The notes beneath the pieces were generated by a model. The model saw only the letters and a list, made by a program, of their open reading frames with translations. It did not search any database and was not told where the DNA came from. From Acidobacteriota bacterium (lineage in GTDB: Bacteria > Acidobacteriota > Terriglobia > Acidiferrales > UBA7541), in contig JAKASX010000017.1 of assembly GCA_021818865.1 (NCBI GenBank), positions 1 to 46,981 on the forward strand: a stretch of DNA of 46,981 bases. The letters are read 5' to 3'. Position numbers and translations under genes: made by a program. Shown here one piece after another: positions 1 to 8,900 of this stretch (position 1 is its first letter; each line of letters starts with the position of its first letter).

Positions 1-366
1 GGCACGAACGACTTGGCTGAAGCCCTCGATCCGCTCATCGAGCACTACAACGCGATTCTTCTCGCCAATCACGGAGTGGTCACGTTCGGCCCCGATCTGC
101 TCACCGCCTTTTTCCGCATGGAAACCACCGAGCACATCGCCCGCGTCAACCTCGTCACGGAACTCCTCGGCCGTCAGGTCCTTCTCACCGACCGCGATGT
201 CGACCGTCTGCTCGCTTCGCGCCATCGCTCGCGCGGCGCCACTTCCGATCCTTGCTCTCGCACACGCACCGCCGATTCCCCCTCCGTCGACGACACCACC
301 CGCAATCGCCGCGACCTCGAAGTGCTGCTCGCCGAAGCCCTTCGCACCCTCAACGACGACCTTTAA
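1..366 (+). CDS. Class II aldolase/adducin family protein, C-terminal part (5' end outside window)
   Basis: The frame is open from the first base, so the N-terminus lies outside the window. The visible part reads GTNDLAEAL, then ILLANHGVVTFGPDL and AFFRMETTEHIARV, which is the C-terminal half of the class II aldolase/adducin fold (fuculose-phosphate aldolase, ribulose-phosphate epimerase and relatives). The His of NHG is a plausible zinc ligand. Enzymes of this family cleave or epimerise phosphorylated sugars in the cytoplasm; the substrate cannot be read from this fragment. The last 50 residues are Arg/Ser/Asp-rich and do not look like the conserved fold. The gene ends in TAA 60 bp before ruvA, whose own promoter lies in that gap. 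Confidence 0.75.
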   Translation, partial: GTNDLAEALDPLIEHYNAILLANHGVVTFGPDLLTAFFRMETTEHIARVNLVTELLGRQVLLTDRDVDRLLASRHRSRGATSDPCSRTRTADSPSVDDTTRNRRDLEVLLAEALRTLNDDL

Positions 367-388
367 CCCGTCCGTCCCTTCGCCCTCG

Positions 389-418
389 TTGACAGCTTCG
401 CCGCCCATGCCCAATAAT
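389..418 (+). promoter_or_regulatory. sigma70-type promoter of ruvA, leaderless arrangement
   Basis: A perfect -35 box TTGACA (389-394) is followed after 18 nt by AATAAT (413-418, five of six matches to TATAAT). The expected transcription start falls at about 425-427, on or next to the ruvA ATG at 427. No Shine-Dalgarno sequence fits in between, so the ruvA message is probably leaderless. Confidence 0.7.
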
Positions 419-426
419 CGCCGCGA

Positions 427-1050
427 ATGATTGGACGCCTCTCCGGAACGCTCGTGGAAAAGCAGCCGAACCAGGTGATCGTGGACGTCGGCGGCGTTGG
501 CTATCAGGTGCTCATCCCGCTGTCCACCTTCGCCGCGCTCGGCGCGCTGAACGATCCTGTCACCTTGCTCATCCACACCCACCTCCGCGAGGATCAGCTC
601 CAGCTCTACGGTTTCCTCACTGCCCGCGAGCGACGCATGTTCGAGCTGCTCATTTCCGTCACCGGAATCGGCCCCGGCCTCGCCCTGCGCATCCTTTCCG
701 GCAAATCGGCTGACGATCTTCTGGCCGCGATTCGCCGCGGCGAAGTCGAGCGGCTCGTCGGCATTCCCGGCATCGGCAAAAAAACCGCCGAGCGCATCGT
801 CATGGAATTGCGCGACCGCGTCGCCGAACTCGCGCCCGAAATGCCGTCGGCCGCGCCTTTGGCCGGCGTTGGCGCCGACGTCGCTTCCGCGCTCTTGAAT
901 CTCGGCTACGACCGTCGCGAAGTGGACGACGTCATCGCCCGCACGCTCCGCGCCCATCCGGGAGCCCCGTTCGAATTCGTGTTCCGCGCCGCTCTTGCGG
1001 AACTTTCCACGGCGTCGCAGGCCGCTCCACGCCTGCGCGCGAAAGGCTGA
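427..1050 (+). CDS. ruvA: Holliday junction branch migration complex subunit RuvA
   Basis: 207 residues, the normal RuvA length. RuvA binds four-way DNA junctions as a tetramer and loads the RuvB motor for branch migration during recombinational repair. The N-terminal OB-fold starts MIGRLSGTLVEKQPNQVIVD. Two helix-hairpin-helix motifs follow, SVTGIGPGLALRILSG (about 77-92) and LVGIPGIGKKTAERIV (about 110-125). A C-terminal three-helix domain that contacts RuvB spans about 150-200. ATG start. ruvB begins three bases after the stop, so the two are co-transcribed. ruvC is not in the window. Confidence 0.97.
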   Translation: MIGRLSGTLVEKQPNQVIVDVGGVGYQVLIPLSTFAALGALNDPVTLLIHTHLREDQLQLYGFLTARERRMFELLISVTGIGPGLALRILSGKSADDLLAAIRRGEVERLVGIPGIGKKTAERIVMELRDRVAELAPEMPSAAPLAGVGADVASALLNLGYDRREVDDVIARTLRAHPGAPFEFVFRAALAELSTASQAAPRLRAKG

Positions 1051-1053
1051 TCG

Positions 1054-2079
1054 GTGGACCAGAATCGTCAACGTATCGTTTCCGGCCAGGCGTTCGACGA
1101 GGACGCCCGCATCGAGGCCAGCGTCCGTCCGCGCCATTTCCAGGAATTCGTCGGCCAGTCCCGCGTGAAGGAGAATCTCTCCATCGCCGTCCAGGCCGCT
1201 CGCAGCCGCGGCGAAGCCCTCGATCACGTCCTGCTTTTCGGCCCTCCCGGCCTGGGCAAGACGACGCTCGCCCAGATTCTCGCCAACGAGCTGGGCGCCC
1301 CGATCAAATTCAGTTCCGGCCCCCTGCTCGAAAAAAAGGGCGACCTGACTGCCATCCTCACCTCGCTCGACGAGCGCGAAGTCCTCTTCCTCGATGAAAT
1401 CCATCGCCTGCTTCCGGCGCTCGAGGAAGTGCTCTATCCCGCGATGGAGGATTACCGAGTCGATCTCATCATCGGCTCGGGGCCCGGCGCCCGCATCCAT
1501 CCTTTTCGCTTGAATCGGTTCACCCTCGTCGGCGCCACCACGCGCGCCGGGCTGCTTACCGCGCCTTTGCGCTCGCGTTTCGGCATCGTCCACCGGCTCG
1601 ATTTCTACACGCCCGACGAAATGAAAACGATCGTCACCCGCTCGGCCGGCATTCTGAATATTCCCATCGATGAGGGCGGAGCCGAGGAAATCGCGACGCG
1701 CGGCCGCGGCACGCCCCGCATCGGCAATCGCCTGCTTCGCCGCGTTCGCGATTTCGCCGAGGTTCGCGCCGATGGCCGCGTCAACCGCGAAATCGCCCGC
1801 GAAGCCATCGCCATGCTCGGCGTCGACGAGCGTGGCCTCGATGAACTCGATCGGAACCTCCTGCTCACCATCATCCAGAAATATTCCGGTGGTCCCGTCG
1901 GTCTCAATACGATTGCCGCTTCGCTAGGCGAGGAAGAAGACGCCATCGAGGAAATCTACGAACCCTACTTGATGCAGCTTGGCCTGCTCGACCGCACCCC
2001 GCGCGGCCGCGTCGCTACCGCTGGCGCCTACCAATATTTCGGCCTCGAACCGGGACGCCAGCAGGCGCGCATGTTCTGA
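1054..2079 (+). CDS. ruvB: Holliday junction DNA helicase RuvB
   Basis: 341 residues starting at GTG. RuvB is the hexameric AAA+ motor that pumps DNA through the RuvA-bound junction. Visible motifs are Walker [10 protein letters not shown] (63-71), Walker B LFLDEIH (D114, E115), sensor 1 region [11 protein letters not shown] and the arginine-finger/sensor region PLRSRFGI. A winged-helix C-terminus follows (TPRGRVAT near 318). The start is fixed by proximity to the ruvA stop (3 nt away) and by the family N-terminus ([13 protein letters not shown] at residue 23). Together with ruvA it forms a two-gene operon driven from the promoter at 389-418. Confidence 0.98.
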   Translation: MDQNRQRIVSGQAFDEDARIEASVRPRHFQEFVGQSRVKENLSIAVQAARSRGEALDHVLLFGPPGLGKTTLAQILANELGAPIKFSSGPLLEKKGDLTAILTSLDEREVLFLDEIHRLLPALEEVLYPAMEDYRVDLIIGSGPGARIHPFRLNRFTLVGATTRAGLLTAPLRSRFGIVHRLDFYTPDEMKTIVTRSAGILNIPIDEGGAEEIATRGRGTPRIGNRLLRRVRDFAEVRADGRVNREIAREAIAMLGVDERGLDELDRNLLLTIIQKYSGGPVGLNTIAASLGEEEDAIEEIYEPYLMQLGLLDRTPRGRVATAGAYQYFGLEPGRQQARMF

Positions 2080-2129
2080 ATGCGTCCGCGCTCCGCGCCC
2101 GTTCCCGGTTCGCCGCATCCGAAATCGCC

Positions 2130-2642
2130 ATGACCGCTTCACGCGTCATTTATCTCTCGCTCGGATCGAACGTCGGCGATCGCGCCGGCCAGATTGCCCG
2201 CACCGTCGAATCGCTTCCTGCCTCCGGCGTTCGCCCGCTGCGCCAATCCTCGCTTTACCTCACCGAACCTGTCGGCGGGATTTTCCAGCGCCCGTTCCTC
2301 AACGCCGCTCTCCAGGCCGAAACTCCGCTCATGCCGCTCGAGCTTCTTCACACGCTTCAGCGCCTCGAGCGCGCGCTCGGCCGCCGTCCCTCCGTTCCCC
2401 AGGGCCCCCGCTCGATTGATATCGACATCCTCTTTTATGGAACCAGCGTCATTCGCACGCCCGAACTCGAAATTCCCCATCCGCTCATCGCCCAGCGCCG
2501 TTTCGTCCTCGTCCCCTTGAACGAAATCGCGCCTGATCTCCGCCATCCGGTGCTTCAGCGCAGCATCGCCGAACTTCTGGGTTCAACCTCCGATCGCAGC
2601 TTCGTCCGCCTTTGGCGCGCAGGCGAAGAGCCTGCCGGCTGA
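2130..2642 (+). CDS. folK: 2-amino-4-hydroxy-6-hydroxymethyldihydropteridine diphosphokinase
   Basis: 170 residues. FolK transfers pyrophosphate from ATP to 6-hydroxymethyl-dihydropterin in folate synthesis. The family motifs are present: LSLGSNVGDRAGQI at the N-terminus, FLNAALQAET, LGRRPSVPQGPRSIDIDILF (the signature with the metal-binding D-x-D) and IPHPLIAQRRFVLVPL. It starts at ATG 2130, 50 bp after ruvB, with no separate promoter apparent, so it may be read through from ruvAB. No other folate gene is in the window. Confidence 0.95.
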   Translation: MTASRVIYLSLGSNVGDRAGQIARTVESLPASGVRPLRQSSLYLTEPVGGIFQRPFLNAALQAETPLMPLELLHTLQRLERALGRRPSVPQGPRSIDIDILFYGTSVIRTPELEIPHPLIAQRRFVLVPLNEIAPDLRHPVLQRSIAELLGSTSDRSFVRLWRAGEEPAG

Positions 2643-2726
2643 TCGTTTCGGCTTTCCCGCCGCCAGGCCCTATAGTAGTCGCATCTGCATTTTCATTTTC
2701 GTTTGCGAAAGGGTTGCTGGGCCAAC

Positions 2727-4334
2727 ATGAAAATCGTCATTACCGAAAGTATCTCCGAACGCGCCGCGGAAATCTTGCGCTCCGCCGATCCCTCCTGGCA
2801 GGTGATTAGCCTGGTCGGAACGAAGATCCCCGTCAGCGAAGCCGTTCGCGACGCCGACGCCCTGCTCATTCGCACCACGACGCGCGTCACTCCCGAACTC
2901 CTCGCCGAAGCCGCCCGTCTTCGCGTCGTCGGTCGCGCCGGCGTCGGCGTGGACAACGTGGACCTCGACGCGGCCACGCGGCGCGGCGTGGTCGTAATGA
3001 ATACGCCCGGCGGCAACTCGGTCAGCGTCGCCGAGCACACCTTCTCGTTTCTCACCGCTCTCGCCCGCCACGTCCTCGACGCCAACACCTCGATGAAAAA
3101 AGGCCTCTGGGAAAAAAAGAAATTCACGGGAGTCGAATTGCGCGGCAAAACGCTCGGCATCGTCGGCCTGGGCCGCGTCGGTTCTGCCGTCGCGCGCCTG
3201 GGCCGCGCCTACGAAATGGATCTGATCGCGGCCGATCCTTACGTTTCCCCGCGCCTCGCCTCCGAACTCGGCGTCCGCCTCCTGCCCTTTGAAGACGTTC
3301 TCCGTTCCTGCGATTTCCTCACGCTCCACTGCTCCCTCACGTCCGAAACGCGCGGTATGATCAACGCGCGTTCCCTCGAGCTCACGCGGCCCGGCGTGCG
3401 CGTCGTCAATTGCTCGCGTGGCGAGGTCGTCGAATCCGAAGCCCTGCTCGCCGCGCTCGAAAGCGGCCACGTCGCGGGCGCCGCGCTCGACGTTTTCGAT
3501 CCCGAGCCGCCCGGCGCTTCGCCGCTCGTCTGCCATCCCCGCGTCATCGTCACGCCCCACATCGCCGGCTCGACCGAGGAAGCCCAAACGCTTATCGGCG
3601 TCACCCTCGCCGAGCAAGTCCGCGATTTCCTCCTCGCCGGCATCCCGCGCAACGCCGTCAACCTTCCCTCGTTCACTCCCGAAGAACAGCGCCGCATGGA
3701 GCCGTATCTGCGCCTTGGCGAGCAACTCGGCTCTTTCCTCGCCCAGATTTCCGGCGAGCGGGTCGAGCAGGTGCGCATCAGCTACGACGGCGCTCTTGCA
3801 GAGCTGAACGCTTCGCCCATTCGCAACGCCGTTCTCGTCGGCATCCTTCGCCGCTCGCTCTCCGAGCGCGTCAATCGCATCAACGCCGGCGCCCTCGCCG
3901 CCGAGCGCGGCATCGAAGTCATCGAAGTCCACAGCGTTCGCCGCGCCGGTTTTTCGAATACGCTCGGCGTCGCGCTCCGCACCGATGCCGGCTCAACTTC
4001 CGCGCTGGGCATGGCGGGCCTGCGCGGTGGTGAATGGATTCTGGGTGTGGACGATATCGATATCGAGGCCCCGCTCCGCGGCCCGCTGCTCTTTCTGCGG
4101 AATCGGGACGTACCGGGCGTCATCGGCAAGGTAGGCACGCTGCTCGGTGGACGCAACATTAACATCGCCAATTTCGCCTTGGGCCGCGTCCCCGAGCGCG
4201 GCGAAGCAATTGGCCTCGTCAATCTGGATGAGCCGATTCCAGAATCGGTGCTCGCCGAGCTTCGCGCCGTTCCCGCGATCCGGCGCGCGGTTGTCATCGA
4301 ACTCGGCGAAACGCGTGCGGGAACGTTGCTCTGA
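2727..4334 (+). CDS. serA: D-3-phosphoglycerate dehydrogenase, long form with ASB and ACT domains
   Basis: 535 residues from ATG 2727 (MKIVITESISERAAEIL); an upstream in-frame TTG would add eight residues without homology. SerA oxidises 3-phosphoglycerate with NAD+, the first step of serine synthesis. The catalytic/nucleotide-binding part spans about 1-310: Rossmann motif GIVGLGRVGSAVARLG, catalytic Arg in NCSRGEVV, Glu in FDPEPP and the HIAGSTEEAQ His. An allosteric substrate-binding domain follows (about 320-450), then a C-terminal ACT domain (NRDVPGVIGKVGTLLG...NIANFALGR), usually the serine sensor. A TATAGT at 2671-2676 could be the -10 box, giving a leader of about 45 nt. Confidence 0.96.
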   Translation: MKIVITESISERAAEILRSADPSWQVISLVGTKIPVSEAVRDADALLIRTTTRVTPELLAEAARLRVVGRAGVGVDNVDLDAATRRGVVVMNTPGGNSVSVAEHTFSFLTALARHVLDANTSMKKGLWEKKKFTGVELRGKTLGIVGLGRVGSAVARLGRAYEMDLIAADPYVSPRLASELGVRLLPFEDVLRSCDFLTLHCSLTSETRGMINARSLELTRPGVRVVNCSRGEVVESEALLAALESGHVAGAALDVFDPEPPGASPLVCHPRVIVTPHIAGSTEEAQTLIGVTLAEQVRDFLLAGIPRNAVNLPSFTPEEQRRMEPYLRLGEQLGSFLAQISGERVEQVRISYDGALAELNASPIRNAVLVGILRRSLSERVNRINAGALAAERGIEVIEVHSVRRAGFSNTLGVALRTDAGSTSALGMAGLRGGEWILGVDDIDIEAPLRGPLLFLRNRDVPGVIGKVGTLLGGRNINIANFALGRVPERGEAIGLVNLDEPIPESVLAELRAVPAIRRAVVIELGETRAGTLL

Positions 4335-4352
4335 TCGCGCTGGCCGCGCAGC

Positions 4353-4850
4353 CTACTGAAGAACCTCCTGCAGCCGCGTGGCCCAGCCTCGGCCCACGCG
4401 CGTGCGGCTCAGCTGAATGCTTTTCGCGCCACACGCCAGCGTGAAAATCCGGCCTTTGACGGCGCCCTCCTGGTAGGGCTTCGCGCTCAGCGTGCACGTG
4501 TTCCGGCCGGCGTCGGTGAATTCATCCGCCAAATCGTAAAGCCGCCCGGCCAGCAGTCCTGCCGAGTATTCGTTGCTCGCAAACCACGTCTTTGCCGCGC
4601 GGCTCAGCTTCCCCTGCGTAAAGGTAACCAGCGCCACCGTTTCTCCGTCCGGCTTGACCACCGCCCACGTGTCGCCCGCTCCTCGCGCGCGTTCCACATG
4701 GTAGTGTTGCTTTACCGTGGCCAGGGTCGAGTTCTCCGGAGCGCCGAGCGTGAGTGCCACCGGGCCCAACCTGAGCCGGCCCGTTGAGGGCGTCTGGGCC
4801 AAAGCTGCCGGCGCAAACAACGCCAGAATCAGCCAGCCGAAAAATCGCAT
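4353..4850 (-). CDS. Small secreted protein of unknown function
   Basis: 165 residues. The N-terminus MRFFGWLILALFAPAALAQ is a clean Sec signal peptide with an ALA-Q cleavage site, so the mature protein (about 147 residues) is periplasmic or exported. The mature part has two cysteines (NTCTLSA and TLACGAK) that could form a disulphide, and no domain I recognise. It lies tail-to-tail with serA (18 bp between stops) and 36 bp downstream of the outer-membrane barrel gene on the same strand, so it may be that gene's operon partner. Confidence 0.7.
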   Translation of the reverse strand: MRFFGWLILALFAPAALAQTPSTGRLRLGPVALTLGAPENSTLATVKQHYHVERARGAGDTWAVVKPDGETVALVTFTQGKLSRAAKTWFASNEYSAGLLAGRLYDLADEFTDAGRNTCTLSAKPYQEGAVKGRIFTLACGAKSIQLSRTRVGRGWATRLQEVLQ

Positions 4851-4886
4851 GGAGATCCTCCTCTTCCGCCCTTCGCCACTCCCGAG

Positions 4887-5822
4887 TTAGAAAATGTGGA
4901 TGGGTTTCTTGTTGAGCTGAGGGAGCGTAAGCATCAGCTTCAGCGTCAATAGGTCGGATCCGGAAGTGAGGCCAAATCCCACACCCACTTTGGTCACCAG
5001 GTCGGGACTGGTGTGCTGGAGCACGCCCCAGACTTCGTGGAACTGTTGGTTAAGAGGCGCGAATTGGTTGAACGATCCGAATCCGTCAAACCCCTCGCCA
5101 CCCACGGCCCAAGTATTGTTGAAGTGATATTTGACCATTTCTTCGGGATTGAACTGCACCCCACCCAACCCCCCGGTGTAGTCCGTATCGACAACCGGAT
5201 TGTAGACGAGTTCCCATTTGTGTAGGTACACACCCACAATAGGCCGCACCTCGGCCGATTCCGTGTGGGATTCCCAATATCCGTAATTGAAGCTGAATTC
5301 GAAATTGACACCGTAAAAAAGCGTATGCCGCTCGGCGTGCGGCCGCACGAATAATTCCCGAATCTTGAAGCCGTCAATCGTCCCGCCACGCCCTTGGGAG
5401 TACGCGGTAAAGATGGGAAGATATACACCCTGTTCCCACCACGACTTAATCCCGTACGCCCATTCCACCCCTCCGTTCCAGGAATGATTGGGAATGATGG
5501 CGCCAGGGAAAGCAGGTGTTGAGCGCCCGATGGGGGTGAAGTTCTGGTGGAGCGTGACGCCGAAGATGCCTTGGGGTTGGATCACGGCATTGTAGACTTG
5601 AATTTCGTCGGTTTGCGCAAATGCCGCTCTCGGCCCCACGATCAGAACGGCCGCGATCGCCAGCCCCGCGCAAATCCATGATGTGAACCGAAGGGTCCTT
5701 CGCTTTCCGCCCGGCGAAGGCTGCCCCTGCGCCCCGGCCGCTCTCGGCGTCTTGAAATCCACTGCGTCCGTCGAACGCCCCGCTGGCAGCGAGCCGTTCC
5801 CGGACGCCGAAAATTGGTCCAT
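4887..5822 (-). CDS. Outer-membrane beta-barrel-like protein, unknown substrate
   Basis: 311 residues from ATG 5822, chosen because AAGGAGG sits nine bases upstream; a frame extension to 5882 lacks such a site. About 40 polar residues precede a hydrophobic stretch (TSWICAGLAIAAVLIVG, about 47-63) and a signal-peptidase-like AFAQ site near residue 70. The mature part alternates aromatic and polar residues in short strands (GVEWAYGIKSWW, NFEFSFNYGYWES, KWELVYNPVVD, KVGVGFGLTSGSD) and ends with KKPIHIF, which looks like a transmembrane beta-barrel. I cannot name the family or the transported compound. Confidence 0.65.
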   Translation of the reverse strand: MDQFSASGNGSLPAGRSTDAVDFKTPRAAGAQGQPSPGGKRRTLRFTSWICAGLAIAAVLIVGPRAAFAQTDEIQVYNAVIQPQGIFGVTLHQNFTPIGRSTPAFPGAIIPNHSWNGGVEWAYGIKSWWEQGVYLPIFTAYSQGRGGTIDGFKIRELFVRPHAERHTLFYGVNFEFSFNYGYWESHTESAEVRPIVGVYLHKWELVYNPVVDTDYTGGLGGVQFNPEEMVKYHFNNTWAVGGEGFDGFGSFNQFAPLNQQFHEVWGVLQHTSPDLVTKVGVGFGLTSGSDLLTLKLMLTLPQLNKKPIHIF

Positions 5823-6305
5823 AGTTCCACGCCTCCTTCTCCCATGCTCGGTTTCGATGCACCACAAGCGCGGCGGGTACATCCGCGGAAAGCCTCGCGA
5901 AACTCGCTAAGTTCCCGCTCCCGCCCTCCACCAAGGAAATTTCGGAAAATCTCCCCGCTATGACCCACGCCACGGCCTGGAACAACCATCTCATCTTACA
6001 CTGGTCCTCACGCGCCAGGCATTTCTCTTGGAACCCTCGCAAGCCCCATTTCACGCCGGTTTTGCCCATAGCTAAGGGGAAGGTGGAGTCCATCACCGCA
6101 AAAATTTTCGTGATTTTTCGATTTTCGAATTACGATTGCTCCCGACCACGCATCCAAGCCCGTGGCGTGCAATTCGTACCCGAACGCGCCAGATGCGTGG
6201 GGCCGGCCATCGGGGCCCTCATGATACGCCGGCTCGGAATTCCGCCAATTTCCGGCAAATACGGAGGCAGTCACGAAAGTTTCGCGGCTCACTCGCTCGA
6301 CCTGT
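5823..6305. other. Divergent intergenic region, no gene seen
   Basis: This stretch separates the barrel gene (leftward) from the porin gene (rightward). It holds a locally AT-rich segment at about 6098-6137 (runs of TTTT with repeated TTTTCG and ATTTTTCG), unlike the surrounding GC-rich sequence and plausible as promoter or operator DNA. Short open frames here show no recognisable protein. No promoter with both boxes in good register was found. Confidence 0.4.
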
Positions 6306-7886
6306 TTGCGCCTGGCAACCGCTTTGGCGGCCGTGATGCTGCCCGTGTGCGCGCAAGCCGCACCCGCCGGGGCGCCCCTCCGCGCATCGAAGCATCGCCG
6401 CTACCCCGCCACGCGTTTGAATTCGCCCCAAAAACCGCCCCACCCCCTCGGCCGGCATTCGCTCAACCGCAATGCCTGCCACGCACTGGCCGCCTCGTCT
6501 GTTCCGCCGCTTACGTCCTCCGGTCGGCTCTTCTCATTTCGGCGCGGCATCGCTTCATCCGCTTTCACCGCTCCGCTCTATTCCAGCCGCGCTCAGAATC
6601 CGTCCGCATCCGGCGCTCTCGCGCGGCGCTTCTGGATCGGCGGCCAGATCAACCTCATCGCGCAAGGCCACGCGCATTTCTACGCCGCCTATTCCGGTCC
6701 TAACAGTTTCCGCGCGTATCCCGAAGACGCCGTCACCAGCATCGAGGATTTTTTCTCGGGCTTCCGCGTCACGCGCCGTTTCTCCGTTCTCTTCGACGTC
6801 GAGGATGTTCGCGGCGGCGGCTTGAGCAGCGTGCTCGGCCTCGCCGGTTTCACCGATCTCGACGCGCAGAAAGCACCCAGCGCCGGCTCGCAGCCGAATA
6901 CCTACATGTCCCGCTTCCTGCTCCAGTACGTTTTGCCCCTCGGCCACTCGGTCGAGCGGAACGATCCCAACTATCTCGAATTGGCTAACCAACTGCCCTC
7001 GCGTCGCCTCGAAATCTATTTCGGCAAATTCAGCCTCGCCGATTTCTTCGATCGCAATCGCTACGCCAACAGCAGCCATTCGCAATTCATGAACTGGACG
7101 ACGGATCAGAACGGCGCCTGGGACTACGCCGCCAACACCCCCGGCTACACCTACGGCGCCTATCTCGAATTCGACAATGGCCCCTGGAGCCTTCGCTACG
7201 GCGAAGTCCTCATGACGCGCGTCCCGAACGGCCTTTACCTCAGCATGGATATTCCCAACACCCGCTCGGCCAACGGCCAGATCAATTGGGCCTACAGCCG
7301 GAATACGCACGGCAAATTCCGCTTGCTCGGTTTCGTGCAACAGGCGCCGATGGGCAGTTTCGCGAATGCCCTCGCCGCCTGGCGCGATGGCGTGACGCCC
7401 GTTCCCGAAGTTCCCGCCGTTCGCCGTCCCGATGCGCACGAATACGGTTTCGGCCTGAATTGGCAGCAGGGTTTGCCCGGTGGATTCGGCCTCTTCGCCC
7501 GCGCCGGCTGGAATAACGGCAAATACGAAAGCTATTCCTACACCGAGGTCAACAACACCGTGGAAACCGGCGTCCAGATCCCCGGCGACCTTTGGAAACG
7601 CGCGCAAGACCACGTCGGCCTCGCCTTCACTTCCAATGGCATTTCCCGTCTTCACCAGGAATATCTGGCTGCGGGCGGTCTCGGCTTCCAGCTCGGCGAC
7701 GGCGCGCTCACCTATGGCAGGGAACAAATTCTCGAGGGGTATTACAACCTGCGTCTACCGCTCGGTCTTTCCCTCGCCCCGGATATCCAATACATCACCA
7801 ATCCCGGCTATAACCAGGCCCGCGGCCCTGTCACCGTCTTCGGCCTGCGCCTTCACCTTCATCTGGGTTTCCATCGGATCGGCTGA
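6306..7886 (+). CDS. OprB-like carbohydrate-selective porin
   Basis: 526 residues as read from TTG 6306. The N-terminus (LRLATALAAVMLPVCAQA) looks like a signal peptide. Residues about 30-100 are low-complexity, Arg/Ser/Pro-rich. From about 105 the protein resembles OprB-family porins: FWIGGQINLIAQGHAHF, EIYFGKFSLADFFDRNRYAN, FMNWTTDQNGAWDYAANTPG and GEVLMTRVPNG, with strands ending in GLRLHLHLGFHRI. Such proteins form outer-membrane channels for sugars. The start is uncertain: the frame is open back to 6225 without ATG or GTG, and a GGAGG at 6263-6267 is too far from TTG 6306 to be its ribosome site. It runs tail-to-tail with xerC. Confidence 0.75.
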   Translation: MRLATALAAVMLPVCAQAAPAGAPLRASKHRRYPATRLNSPQKPPHPLGRHSLNRNACHALAASSVPPLTSSGRLFSFRRGIASSAFTAPLYSSRAQNPSASGALARRFWIGGQINLIAQGHAHFYAAYSGPNSFRAYPEDAVTSIEDFFSGFRVTRRFSVLFDVEDVRGGGLSSVLGLAGFTDLDAQKAPSAGSQPNTYMSRFLLQYVLPLGHSVERNDPNYLELANQLPSRRLEIYFGKFSLADFFDRNRYANSSHSQFMNWTTDQNGAWDYAANTPGYTYGAYLEFDNGPWSLRYGEVLMTRVPNGLYLSMDIPNTRSANGQINWAYSRNTHGKFRLLGFVQQAPMGSFANALAAWRDGVTPVPEVPAVRRPDAHEYGFGLNWQQGLPGGFGLFARAGWNNGKYESYSYTEVNNTVETGVQIPGDLWKRAQDHVGLAFTSNGISRLHQEYLAAGGLGFQLGDGALTYGREQILEGYYNLRLPLGLSLAPDIQYITNPGYNQARGPVTVFGLRLHLHLGFHRIG

Positions 7887-7932
7887 AATCGGCGGTAAGG
7901 TCGGCTGCCACGCCGCATCGCATTTCCCGCGT

Positions 7933-8865
7933 TTACGCGCGCGGATGCGATTTGTCGTAGGTTTCCATCAATTGGCGAATCGAGACTTGCGTGTATCGCT
8001 GCGTCGTCGAAAGCGATTTGTGGCCCAGCAGTTCCTGAATCGTGCGCAAATCCGCCCCGTCGGCCAGCAGGTGAGTCGCGAACGCGTGCCGCAGCGAATG
8101 CGGGTGCAGATTCAAATCCACTTCCGCCTGCCGCGCGTAGCGTTTCACCAGCCGCCCAACCGACCGGCTGGTCAGCCGTCCGCCCTTGTGATTCAGAAAC
8201 ACGGCTTCCCGCGAAGTGCTTTTTCCCAGCAGGCTTTCCCGCGCCGGCCAATACGCTTCGAGCGCCGCGCGCGCCTTCGATCCTAACGGCACGATCCGCT
8301 CCTTGTTCCCTTTGCCGCGCACGCGCAGCGTTTCCCCGCGCCGGTCGATGTCCGCCAGATTCAATCCGGTCAGCTCGCTCACGCGCAGGCCCGATCCGTA
8401 CAGAAATTCGAAAATGGCGCTGTCTCGCAGAATCAGCCACTGCGCTAGTTCCTGGTCCGTTTTCCCATCGGCCTTCGCTTCGAGCTTGCTCATCCAGTCG
8501 AGAAATCGGTTGATTTCTTCCGCCGTCAGCACGGCCGGCAATCGCTTCGGCACCGCCGGCGTCGAAACCAGCCGCGCGGGATTTTGCGAAATCATTCCTT
8601 CGCGCAGCGCAAACCGGAAAAGCGACCGCAAAGCCGCCAGTTTCCGCGCAATCGAGCTTTTTTCGAGTTTTTGATCGTGCAGGTGTCCCAGGTATTCGCG
8701 AATCAGCAGGTGATCCACTTCGGAGAGCGCAGGCGGCCGGCCGCCGGGCGGCTGGAGATACGCGGCGAACTGCTCGAGATCGGAAGCGTAATTGCGCAGG
8801 GTGTGCGCCGAGGCGTTGCGCTCGTAGCGCAAATGACGCAGGAACCGCTCGATCGCCTCGCGCAA
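7933..8865 (-). CDS. xerC: Tyrosine recombinase XerC
   Basis: 310 residues from TTG 8865, preceded by GGAGGG. Xer recombinases resolve chromosome dimers at dif during division. The N-terminal SAM-like domain covers about 1-90. The catalytic domain carries the full tyrosine-recombinase set: R161 (GSGLRVSEL), K185 (RGKGNKER), H256 and R259 (HPHSLRHAF), H282 (LLGHKSLST) and nucleophile Y291 (TQRYTQV). It is the last gene of dprA-topA-xerC, the same order known from Firmicutes such as Bacillus, which favours XerC over a phage integrase. No dif-like site was recognised here. Confidence 0.92.
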   Translation of the reverse strand: MREAIERFLRHLRYERNASAHTLRNYASDLEQFAAYLQPPGGRPPALSEVDHLLIREYLGHLHDQKLEKSSIARKLAALRSLFRFALREGMISQNPARLVSTPAVPKRLPAVLTAEEINRFLDWMSKLEAKADGKTDQELAQWLILRDSAIFEFLYGSGLRVSELTGLNLADIDRRGETLRVRGKGNKERIVPLGSKARAALEAYWPARESLLGKSTSREAVFLNHKGGRLTSRSVGRLVKRYARQAEVDLNLHPHSLRHAFATHLLADGADLRTIQELLGHKSLSTTQRYTQVSIRQLMETYDKSHPRA

Positions 8866-8900
8866 CGTCCCTCCCCGCGCTCGCTACCGCCCTTTAATCC

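Noticed and set aside
2670-3932. Long antisense open frame (420 codons) over serA
   Set aside because: Rich in Gly, Ala, Asp, Glu and Arg with no domain. Such frames arise opposite GC-rich genes with strong third-position bias. The same holds for long antisense frames at 6555-7727, 9036-10616, 15294-16520, 21760-23640, 23367-24596, 29434-30690, 33054-34523, 40083-41522 and 42989-44026.
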